64,000 bases of DNA from Nocardia sp. BMG111209 (GTDB lineage Bacteria; Actinomycetota; Actinomycetes; Mycobacteriales; Mycobacteriaceae): NCBI RefSeq assembly GCF_000381925.1, contig NZ_KB907307.1, positions 2,356,001 to 2,420,000 on the forward strand, given 5' to 3'. Within the stretch, counting starts at the first letter, position 1, and each line of letters starts with the position of its first letter. A program made the translations under genes and the position numbers. Positions 6,393-13,447 of the stretch are shown piece by piece. The notes under the pieces are model-generated. The model ran no database searches. It was given only the letters and a program-made list of their open reading frames with translations, and had not been told where the DNA came from.

Positions 6393-8540
6393 TCAGCCGT
6401 TCGCTGACGGAGTGTCTCGGTCGGTTTCGGCACCGACCGAGGACAGGCGTTCGGCGGCCGAGCGCGGCGGTGAGTCGCGGGGCGCGTTCTGGTCGGAATG
6501 GGCGGGCGACGGTGCCCACTGCTCCGGCATCGCGCGCGTCCTTCCCGCAGGTCCGCCGGGTCCGTCCGCGCGGCGCCGATTCACGGTGACCGCCCGTGTC
6601 CATGGCGTGACCGGACTGTCGGAGTCATCGGCGGGAGGGGTGTCCGCGGCGTTCGTCCGGCTCGTCGCCGACACCCAGTTGCGACCGTCCTGTCCGGACC
6701 GATCGCCGGTCGACACACGTCCTCCGGATCCGTTCCGCCGCTGGGCATTCGGCGACACATCCGGAGCGGGCCGGTCGACACTCGCACGTTCTCGGCCTGC
6801 GCCCACCCGCCGCTGCTGCTCCGCGCTCGCGGATATCCTTGCGCCGGAACGTTTCTCCGTGGCGTCGCGGGCATCGGCGCGGTGGTCGGAATCCGGTTGC
6901 GCCGCGTCCCCCGCGCGTGCGCCGGAATGATCTTCTGCGGCACGGCGTCCAGCGGATTCGACCCGCTCGCCGCTCCCAGCCCGCTCGCCGCTCCCAGCCC
7001 GCTCGCGGCTTTCGGGCCGCTGGCCACTTCCTACCTGCCGGCCACTTCCTACCTGCTGGCCATCTCCTACCTGCCCGCCGCTCCTAGCCTGCCGGTCACT
7101 TCCACCGTGCCGACCGCCCACGGGCTGCTCGCCACGTCCAGCCTGCTCGCCACGGCCGGACTGCTCGCCACGGCCGGACTGCTCGCTACTTTCGGTCTGC
7201 CGGTCGCTTCCGGGCCGCTGGTCATTTCCGGGCCGTGGCGCGTCCGGTGCCGTTGCGCCGGAACGGTTTCCGGTGGTGCCGGAACGGTTTCCGGTGGTGC
7301 TGGCGCCTTGCGGCGCGGCGTCCGGCTTCCGTGCGTCGGCGCGGTCGTCGGGAGTGGTCCGGCGTTCGCCTGTCCCCGCCTTCGGGCCGGGGGCGGGCTC
7401 GTCGGGGGCACCGCGGGATGTCTGGGCCGCGTTGCCCGCCAGTGGCGAGAACACTTGGGCGGCTGCGTTGTCCGGGGTGGCGACCGCGCCGCCGACCAGG
7501 TCGGTGTCGCCGGGCGGCCCGGCCGATTCGGGTGTCACGATGCCGTCGAATCCGGCGATGCCGGGGCGGGGGTCGGCGACTCCGCCGGGTGCCCGGCGCG
7601 AGACGGCCATCGTGGCGTTGGATGCCGCGCCGAGGCCGGCCATCGCGCTCACGGCGGCACTCTCGAGGCCCGACAGGCCCGCGGTCGCCACTGCCGATGC
7701 GGCGGGAGAGGCCGCGGCGGTGCCCGGGACTGCCGCCGGGGCGGCGGGGGCAGCGAAATCGGTGCTGCTGCCGGGGAATACGGGATTGCCGGGTGTGGAC
7801 GTATCGCTCGGGGCGGCGACCTCGGGGGGCGCGACAGTTCCGTCGAACGCTGCGGCGGCGGGGGCGGCGTCGGCGGGCGGCCCGGCGGCGGGCGCGGTCA
7901 CGTCGGCGGACGGGCCACCGGTGTCCGAGGCCGGTGCGGAGGTCGTGGACCGGGCATCGTTCGGCGCGCCGGACGACCCGGCCGGCGGGGCGGTGCTGTG
8001 CGGGTCCCAGCGGCGCAGCAGTTGGTCGAATCGGTCGGCGTGCGGGCGGGCCGCGTCCGACACCGCGGTGGCGGAACTGCGCGCCACGCGCTGGACCTGG
8101 TCGCGGATCTCCTCGACGATGGCGTCGATCTCGGAGCGGCTGTCGACGGGGTTGCGGCCGGCGCCGGGGGTCTGCTGGCGTTGCCGGGCGGCGGTCACGG
8201 CGTCGATCCGCCGGACCGCCTCGTCGTGCAGGTCGAGAATCTTGTGCCGGGTGCGGGCGGTGATGTCGACGAAGTTGTCGAGCATCTCCGTCAGCGCGTA
8301 CAGGGCGCCGCCGAGGTCGTGCAGATCGGCGGTGCGGGTGTCCATCGCCTGCCGGATCGACGTCAGGCCACGGCTGGACGTCACGGCCTCGTCGAAGCGG
8401 CGGCATGCCTGCTCCGCGGGGCCGTGGTCGAAGGCATCGGCCGCGGAGCGTACCGACGACGCCAGATGTTCCCACTGCCGCTGGGGCCAGTTGTCCCCGA
8501 CGATCAGCGACCAGTACGGGCCCTGTCCGGGTTCCGGCAC
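6393..8540 (-). CDS. Large T7SS-like substrate with helical N-terminus and repetitive low-complexity tail
   Basis: The gene runs from the GTG at 8540, 13 bp after the preceding stop, and would encode about 715 residues. The first 130 form a helical region starting PYWSLIVGDNWPQRQWEHLA, close to the vGd.WP.....l..la motif of WXG100-like N-termini in actinobacterial ESX effectors and CpnT-type proteins. Residues about 145-340 are Ala/Pro/Gly-rich. From about 430 the tail is hydrophilic with hexapeptide repeats (SGRGEQ, VGSGRQ, AGSGER). No enzymatic toxin domain is recognisable at the C-terminus. It lies just after a small helical-protein gene in the same direction, the usual partner arrangement for ESX substrates. 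I infer secretion or cell-surface display; the function is unknown. The start is uncertain because no ATG lies in a suitable place. Confidence 0.6.
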   Translation of the reverse strand: MPEPGQGPYWSLIVGDNWPQRQWEHLASSVRSAADAFDHGPAEQACRRFDEAVTSSRGLTSIRQAMDTRTADLHDLGGALYALTEMLDNFVDITARTRHKILDLHDEAVRRIDAVTAARQRQQTPGAGRNPVDSRSEIDAIVEEIRDQVQRVARSSATAVSDAARPHADRFDQLLRRWDPHSTAPPAGSSGAPNDARSTTSAPASDTGGPSADVTAPAAGPPADAAPAAAAFDGTVAPPEVAAPSDTSTPGNPVFPGSSTDFAAPAAPAAVPGTAAASPAASAVATAGLSGLESAAVSAMAGLGAASNATMAVSRRAPGGVADPRPGIAGFDGIVTPESAGPPGDTDLVGGAVATPDNAAAQVFSPLAGNAAQTSRGAPDEPAPGPKAGTGERRTTPDDRADARKPDAAPQGASTTGNRSGTTGNRSGATAPDAPRPGNDQRPGSDRQTESSEQSGRGEQSGRGEQAGRGEQPVGGRHGGSDRQARSGGQVGDGQQVGSGRQVGSGQRPESRERAGSGERAGSGERVESAGRRAAEDHSGARAGDAAQPDSDHRADARDATEKRSGARISASAEQQRRVGAGRERASVDRPAPDVSPNAQRRNGSGGRVSTGDRSGQDGRNWVSATSRTNAADTPPADDSDSPVTPWTRAVTVNRRRADGPGGPAGRTRAMPEQWAPSPAHSDQNAPRDSPPRSAAERLSSVGAETDRDTPSANG
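6955..7235 (-). repeat. 18-bp (hexapeptide) tandem repeats inside the T7SS-like gene
   Basis: On the + strand the motif CTGCTCGCCACGGCCGGA recurs in tandem near 7125-7195, CGCTCGCCGCTCCCAGCC repeats at about 6965-7005, and GCCACTTCCTACCTGC recurs at about 7020-7070. The 18-bp period encodes six-residue units such as SGRGEQ and AGSGER on the - strand. In-frame repeats of this kind can change protein length by slippage without destroying the frame. Confidence 0.75.
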
Positions 8541-8553
8541 GGCTGGACGCTCG

Positions 8554-8967
8554 TCAGACGACCGAGCCGGAGCCCATGATGGCCAGGTCCAGCATCGCCT
8601 GGGTGCCCTCGGGGGTCTCGTACGCGGACTGCCGGCGCGGCGGCGCCTCGGTCGGCGCGTGCGTGATCGCGCGGCCGGCCTGCTCGTCAATCTCCGCCAT
8701 ATGGTCGCCCACGCCGCGCACCACGTCGGCATAACCCGACCCGTAGTCCGACGGTGGTGCGTAGGCGGCGCCGTTCAACGCCGGGATCACCGCGGACAAT
8801 TGGCCGAGCACCGCGTCGTCGATCGGACTCGCGGCCGAGCCCGTGACGGAGTTCCGCAGTTCTCCGACAGCCGACTGGAAGACGCCCCAGGCGTTCTGGA
8901 CGCCCTGGTCGAAGGCCACCGCGGCCTCGTGCGCAGCATCCGTGTCGGCATGAAAGGTGTCAGTCAT
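8554..8967 (-). CDS. Small helical T7SS-associated protein (EspC/WXG100-like)
   Basis: This 137-residue protein starts at the ATG at 8967 (MTDTFHADTDAAHEAAVAFD). An ATG at 9003 in the same frame would add twelve unconvincing residues. The first 50 residues form an amphipathic helix with FDQGVQNAWGVFQSAVGEL; the helical first-100-residue layout with a single W resembles EspC/WXG100-like secreted partners rather than an enzyme. The tail (PPRRQSAYETPEGTQ) is polar. It overlaps nothing and is followed 13 bp later by the large repeat-bearing protein with a WXG100-like N-terminus, suggesting a co-secreted or chaperone pair. No ESX core genes (eccC, mycP) are in the window, so secretion would rely on a system encoded elsewhere. 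The family assignment is by pattern only. Confidence 0.55.
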   Translation of the reverse strand: MTDTFHADTDAAHEAAVAFDQGVQNAWGVFQSAVGELRNSVTGSAASPIDDAVLGQLSAVIPALNGAAYAPPSDYGSGYADVVRGVGDHMAEIDEQAGRAITHAPTEAPPRRQSAYETPEGTQAMLDLAIMGSGSVV

Positions 8968-9151
8968 GCTGTCAATCCGTTCTTCGGAAGCGGTTCGGAG
9001 CACTGCCTACTATCCGGCATTCTCGGTGCTGGGAACCGCGTCCGATCCGTTCGGCGCGATATCGCCGGAGTCCGGGAACGACGCGCGGAAACACGCCCGG
9101 CACAATGAAATCGGCCCGTTTCAGGGGATTGCGCGCGGGCAAGCTACGGAT

Positions 9152-9448
9152 ATGAGCACACGCTACACATATCGCGGGCCCGCCACTGCTGCGGGGATCG
9201 TGAGCGCCGTCGGTGGAATCTTCGCACTCGTCGAAGCCGTCTACATCCTGATGCTGCTGCTGCACGCGAATCAGGGCAACGGATTCTTCCGTTTCATCAA
9301 ATCGCTGGCCGAACCGCTGGCACTGTTCTTCCCGGGGTTGTTCACATTGGACAACGCCGACCTGAACATCATCCTCAACTACGGTCTGGCCGCGATCTTC
9401 TGGTTGGTCGTGACCGGCATCATCGCACGACTGGTGGCTCGCATCTAA
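9152..9448 (+). CDS. Small two- or three-helix membrane protein, unknown
   Basis: The ATG at 9152 gives a 98-residue protein with hydrophobic segments at about residues 12-40 (AAGIVSAVGGIFALVEAVYILMLLL) and 72-96 (LNYGLAAIFWLVVTGIIARLV), and a moderately hydrophobic middle (LAEPLALFFPGLFTL). It looks like an integral membrane protein with both ends on the same side. I do not recognise the family. The longer frame from 8957 overlaps the divergent T7SS-like gene and has no signal, so the short start is preferred. Divergent from the T7SS-like pair, it shares that roughly 185-bp upstream region and could be a membrane accessory of the pair, but that is only a guess from position. Confidence 0.6.
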   Translation: MSTRYTYRGPATAAGIVSAVGGIFALVEAVYILMLLLHANQGNGFFRFIKSLAEPLALFFPGLFTLDNADLNIILNYGLAAIFWLVVTGIIARLVARI

Positions 9449-9482
9449 CCGGCCGATTCCGACCGACTCGGTGCGATCGCGC

Positions 9483-9881
9483 TCAGTGTTCGCGCGGAGT
9501 GAGGAACTCCAGCCGGTGGTGGTGGAGGAATTCGAAGGCCGGTGCCCAGTGCCCGGTGAACACGTCGTCCTCGTGGCCGACCGTGCGCACCGACGCATCA
9601 CCCAGTGTCGGATCCTCGCAGACCACCCTGGCCTCGTGACGGCCCCCACTCACGGGGCCGGTGTCGAGATCGACCGTGCCGTCGGCACCTACCGGCTGCC
9701 ACGACATATCGAGACCTGCCCCCGCGATACGGCACACGTGACCGGCTTTCTCGCCGGTCACGTGTGCCGTCACGGTATGACCGCCGTGCATGGCGGCCGC
9801 GGGCGCCGCCGATGCCGTCGCGGCACCGACGACGAGAATCGCGCCGACCGCACACCCGAGTCCTACGGTGATCCGGTTCAT
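9483..9881 (-). CDS. Small secreted protein of unknown function
   Basis: The 132-residue product has a textbook Sec signal peptide (MNRITVGLGCAVGAILVVGAATASAAPA) followed by a short mature part of about 100 residues. The mature part holds two Cys (HVCRIAG and RVVCEDP), likely one disulfide, and a histidine-rich tail (FLHHHRLEFLTPREH). The predicted beta-rich Gly/Asp pattern (AGLDMSWQPVGADGTVDL) suggests a small Ig-like or beta-sandwich exported protein. I recognise no family. It lies downstream of apt, in the place where related genomes, from memory, carry relA. It sits convergent with the small membrane protein with only 34 bp between their stops. Confidence 0.65.
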   Translation of the reverse strand: MNRITVGLGCAVGAILVVGAATASAAPAAAMHGGHTVTAHVTGEKAGHVCRIAGAGLDMSWQPVGADGTVDLDTGPVSGGRHEARVVCEDPTLGDASVRTVGHEDDVFTGHWAPAFEFLHHHRLEFLTPREH

Positions 9882-9929
9882 GACGAACCGAGCTTACTGT
9901 CGAACATGTAATACGACAACCAGTAGTAC

Positions 9930-10502
9930 CTACTGGCGGACGATCGATATCACGGGATAGTCACCCTGCCGCTCCCGGCCGCCGAGGAAACTCAGCTCCA
10001 GCACCACCGCCGCGGCCACCACCTGCGCACCCGCCGCCGCGAACAGTTCGGCCGCCGCGGCCAGCGTCCCGCCGGTGGCCAGCACATCGTCCAGCAGCAG
10101 CACCCGCCGGCCCGCCAGATCGATCCCGTTCGCCGGGATCTCCAGCGCCGCGGAACCGTATTCCAGGGTGTATTCGCGCGAAATCACCGGCGGCGGTAGC
10201 TTACCCGCCTTGCGCACCGCCACCACGCCCGTGCCGCGAACGGCCGCCACACCCGCGCCGAGCAGGAAACCGCGGGCGTCGATCCCGGCCACCAGATCCG
10301 CGTCACCGGCGACATCGCCGAGATGGTCGATCACCGCGTGGAATCCGACGGCATCCGCGAAAACCGGTGTCAGATCGGCGAAACGCACACCGGGGGTCGG
10401 GAAGTCGTCGTGCCAGCGGGTCAGCCGCTCGACGGCCGCCGCGGCCCGGATGGACCGTTCCCCGGCGGTTTCCGCCGTCTCCGTCATCGTGTGTTTGCTC
10501 AT
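9930..10502 (-). CDS. apt: Adenine phosphoribosyltransferase
   Basis: Apt makes AMP from adenine and PRPP in purine salvage, in the cytoplasm. The PRPP-binding loop is clear (RVLLLDDVLATGGTLAAAAE), as are the early FPTPGVRFADLTPVFAD block and GIDARGFLLGAGVA. The length from the ATG at 10502 is 190 residues, normal for type I Apt. I choose that start because GAGGAG lies about nine bases upstream; a shorter start at 10487 is possible. The gene follows the secD-secF-lipoprotein run on the same strand with a 26-bp gap, the arrangement also found in mycobacteria, where relA normally comes next. Here relA is not downstream within the window. Confidence 0.92.
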   Translation of the reverse strand: MSKHTMTETAETAGERSIRAAAAVERLTRWHDDFPTPGVRFADLTPVFADAVGFHAVIDHLGDVAGDADLVAGIDARGFLLGAGVAAVRGTGVVAVRKAGKLPPPVISREYTLEYGSAALEIPANGIDLAGRRVLLLDDVLATGGTLAAAAELFAAAGAQVVAAAVVLELSFLGGRERQGDYPVISIVRQ

Positions 10503-10528
10503 CCGCACCCACTCCTCATCCCAAGTGC

Positions 10529-12241
10529 TCACCGCTGCAACACCCAGCGGTCCATGTTCCAGCCCGCACCGGCCTTGGTGGGGCTCACGATCCCGTTCAC
10601 CAGGCCGGCACCGAAGGCGACGGTGCGTGGCGTGGCGAACAATGGTACCGACGGCATGTCGGTCCACAGCAGATTCTCGGCTTCGGCGTCCGCACCGAGT
10701 ACGTCCGCCGAAAAGTCATCCGCCGCAAGCTGATCGGTGAGCGAATCGTACCGGCCGTTACTGTAATGGCCGAAATTGAGGCCCTGACCACTGTGCAGCG
10801 ACACCGTGGCACCCACTCCCGTCAGCGATCCGGACGGACCGGGCGCACCCGCGGTGCCGCCGAGGACCGCGTCCACCTTGTCGCCGAGTTCGGTCGGCGT
10901 GAAATCCGGTGCGCCCGCGTCGACCACGGTGATCCCCGCGGCCTTGCAGGCGTCGGCGATCATCGCCACCGTCTGCGCGCGGCGGTCGTCGGGAGCCAGA
11001 TAGCCGATGCGCACGGTCGGATTCGCGCCCAGCGCCCGGGACTGGCCGGCGGCGGCCGCGTCGCCGTTGCGGTACTTGTCGGCCGCACCGGTCACGATCG
11101 GGTAGTAGAGCGAATCCGGTTGCACGAGACGGGAATTGAGCGGTCCGGCGCCGAGGCCGGATTTCACGTCGAAGCCCGGGTGACCGAGCTTGTCGTACAA
11201 CGACTGTCGCGGCACGCACAGCGCGAATCCGCGCCGCGCGTCGGCCGAGGCGAACAGGCCGCTGGTCGACAGCACCAGCTGCTCGGCGCCGCGGCTGGGC
11301 ACCTGCTGGGCCGAGAATCCGCTCAGGCTCAGGTCTTTCACCGAATCGGCGCCGACGTCGACGACCGCGACCGCCTTGTCGGCCAGCTTCTTGCGCAGAT
11401 CGATGTTCTTCGGCAGCAACACGATTCGCGGCGTGCGGGCCGCATTACCCCACCAGCGGTCGTTCTTCACCAGCACGATGCCGTCGGTGTCGCTGACGGA
11501 TTCGATCCGATAGGGGCCCGAGGAGGGGAACACCTTCGGATCGGCCGCGCCCTGTTTCAGCTCCCAGCCCGAATTCCAGAACTGGGCGAGCTTCTCGAGC
11601 ACCGCCTGATCGCCGCTCTGCACGGACTTCACCACATCCGGGACCCCGGCCGCCTGGGCGGCCACGTGCGCGGGCATCAGATCGGCGGCGGTGAACAGCG
11701 TCTGCCAGGCCAGGAAGTGCCGTTCGGGCCGGAAGGTCACCGTCGCGCTCTTGGCGCCGGGCTGGCAGTCCACCCGCTCGATATCGGAATAGCCCGCGGT
11801 GCTGGCGGCATCGAACATCGGGGCGCCGCCGGGCCGGGTGAACCGGCCGCTGCGCGCGGCCCATTCCAGCACCATGTCGTCACAGCTGGTCGGCACACCG
11901 TCGGAGTAGACACCGTCCGGATTGAGCCGGTACTGGATGGTCTGGGAATCGCCGGGCACCTGTTTGGCGGTGCCGTAGTCGGTGTCGGCGATCAGCTGCC
12001 CGTCCGGGCCCGTGTAGTAGAAACCGGTCAGCACGCGCGGGAACAACGCCGCCGCACCGCCGCTCGCACCCAGCGTGCTGCCGCCGTTGTAGCTGGCGGG
12101 CAGCGCGTCCACCGCGTAACCGATGGAGGGCACCTGATTCTTGCCGGCACATCCGGCGAGCAGCCCGGCGGCGAGCGCGCCCGCCGCCAGTACCGCCCAC
12201 ACCCGGCGACTCGTACGGCGCGCTCGCCGCCCCCACCCCAT
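10529..12241 (-). CDS. Solute-binding lipoprotein, peptide-ABC transporter type (SBP family 5)
   Basis: This 570-residue lipoprotein has a positively charged N-terminus, a hydrophobic core and the lipobox LLAGC near residue 31, so it should be anchored outside the membrane. The mature sequence follows the extended family 5 solute-binding layout: VLTGFYYTGPDG, then a domain with YRLNPDGVYSDGVP and CDDMVLEW, as in DppA/OppA-like proteins. The ligand is unknown, with oligopeptides the family's usual substrate. It starts at 12241, directly after the secF stop and just before apt, the same order as Rv2585c between secF and apt in M. tuberculosis. No permease or ATPase genes neighbour it, so it may have a transport-independent role. 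Confidence 0.82.
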   Translation of the reverse strand: MGWGRRARRTSRRVWAVLAAGALAAGLLAGCAGKNQVPSIGYAVDALPASYNGGSTLGASGGAAALFPRVLTGFYYTGPDGQLIADTDYGTAKQVPGDSQTIQYRLNPDGVYSDGVPTSCDDMVLEWAARSGRFTRPGGAPMFDAASTAGYSDIERVDCQPGAKSATVTFRPERHFLAWQTLFTAADLMPAHVAAQAAGVPDVVKSVQSGDQAVLEKLAQFWNSGWELKQGAADPKVFPSSGPYRIESVSDTDGIVLVKNDRWWGNAARTPRIVLLPKNIDLRKKLADKAVAVVDVGADSVKDLSLSGFSAQQVPSRGAEQLVLSTSGLFASADARRGFALCVPRQSLYDKLGHPGFDVKSGLGAGPLNSRLVQPDSLYYPIVTGAADKYRNGDAAAAGQSRALGANPTVRIGYLAPDDRRAQTVAMIADACKAAGITVVDAGAPDFTPTELGDKVDAVLGGTAGAPGPSGSLTGVGATVSLHSGQGLNFGHYSNGRYDSLTDQLAADDFSADVLGADAEAENLLWTDMPSVPLFATPRTVAFGAGLVNGIVSPTKAGAGWNMDRWVLQR

Positions 12242-12244
12242 CGC

Positions 12245-13447
12245 TCAGTTCCTTCTCTTGGTCCGCTTCCCGCTGGGCCTCGCACCGGGTCTCGGCACGG
12301 CGGGCGCGTCGGCGGCGGCGGCCGCCTCGCGGGCACGAGCGCTGGCCGCGGTGGCGCGCTCGGCGGCCAGTGCGCCGATCCGCGCGTTGGCGACGTCGGC
12401 CCGCCTCGACAGCACCCGCCTGGTGTGCTTGGCGACCGGGCCGTAGCGCTCCTTGATCGAAACCAGCAGCGGCACCGCGAAGAAGATCGACGTGTAGGCG
12501 CCGACGATCATGCCCACCAGCTGTACCAGCGCCAGATCCTTCAGCGTGCCCACGCCGAGCAGCCACACCGCGATCACCAGCATCGAGACGATCGGCAGCA
12601 CACCGATGATCGTGGTGTTGATCGACCGCATCAGCGTCTGGTTGGCCGCCAGGTTGGCCTGCTCACCGTAGGTGCGCCGGGTCAGATGCAGGACGCCGCG
12701 GGTGTTCTCCTCGACCTTGTCGAAGACGACCACGTTGTCGTACAGCACGAAGCCGAGGATGGTCAGCAGGCCGATCACCGCCGCCGGGGTGACCTCGAAC
12801 CCGACCAGCGAATAGATGCCCGCGATGATGATCAGGTTGAAGAACAGCGAGGCGATCGAGGCGAAGGCCATGTCGCGCTCGAACCGGATCGAGATGTAGA
12901 TCATGGTCAGCAGTACGAATACGACCAGCGCGATGAGCGCCTTCCGCGTGACCTCACCACCCCAGGTGGAGCTGATCTCGGCGATGCTGATCGTGTTGCG
13001 GCTCACCGTGCCGCTGCCGTCCTTCGGGTGGAAGGCCGAGAACAGCGCGTCCTGCACCTTCTGCGGCTGGTCCCCGGTCAGGGTGTCGGAACGGATCTCG
13101 ATCGCCGCGGCGGATCCCGCGCCGACCCGCTGGGTGGCGACCGGCTTGTGGCCGATGGCCTGCGCGTAGACGTCCTCCACCTGCGAGGTGGTGACCGTGC
13201 CGTTGGTCGGCATCTGGATGCGGGTGCCGCCGACGAAGTCGATGCCGAGGGTGAACCAGCGCAGGCCGATGCTCAGCAGCGAGATTGCCAGCAGCGCCGC
13301 CGCCAGCGCGTAGTAGAACCGGCGCCGGCTGACGATCCGGAATCCGCCGGTGCCGGTGTAGAGCCGCTCGAAGAAGCCGTGATGCGGCCCCTCCTCGATC
13401 GGTTCGTCGACCGCGGCGTCGTCGAGGACCGGAGTGGAGTTGCTCAT
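12245..13447 (-). CDS. secF: Protein translocase subunit SecF
   Basis: SecF, 400 residues, is the RND-like partner of SecD that uses the proton gradient to drive late steps of Sec export. It has an N-terminal membrane segment (FYYALAAALLAISLLSIGLRW), the conserved periplasmic opening GIDFVGGTRIQM, and a C-terminal five-helix bundle containing VIGLLTILGFVLYDNVVVFDKVEEN, the D-N-V-V-V-F-D hallmark, and INTTIIGVLPIV. A long charged cytoplasmic tail (ERATAASARAREAAAA...RRN) follows the last helix. The start ATG shares one base with the secD stop (TAATG), implying translational coupling. The order yajC, secD, secF, lipoprotein, apt is conserved among Mycobacteriales. Confidence 0.96.
   Translation of the reverse strand: MSNSTPVLDDAAVDEPIEEGPHHGFFERLYTGTGGFRIVSRRRFYYALAAALLAISLLSIGLRWFTLGIDFVGGTRIQMPTNGTVTTSQVEDVYAQAIGHKPVATQRVGAGSAAAIEIRSDTLTGDQPQKVQDALFSAFHPKDGSGTVSRNTISIAEISSTWGGEVTRKALIALVVFVLLTMIYISIRFERDMAFASIASLFFNLIIIAGIYSLVGFEVTPAAVIGLLTILGFVLYDNVVVFDKVEENTRGVLHLTRRTYGEQANLAANQTLMRSINTTIIGVLPIVSMLVIAVWLLGVGTLKDLALVQLVGMIVGAYTSIFFAVPLLVSIKERYGPVAKHTRRVLSRRADVANARIGALAAERATAASARAREAAAAADAPAVPRPGARPSGKRTKRRN

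Noticed and set aside
5963..6589. 208-residue + strand frame over the 48-bp repeats
   Set aside because: Runs through a degenerate repeat with shifting frames, has no ribosome site, and opposes the end of the T7SS-like gene.
8957..9448. 163-residue version of the small membrane protein, starting at 8957
   Set aside because: Would overlap the divergent T7SS-like gene, and its first 65 residues lack any signal. The start at 9152 gives a tidy membrane protein.
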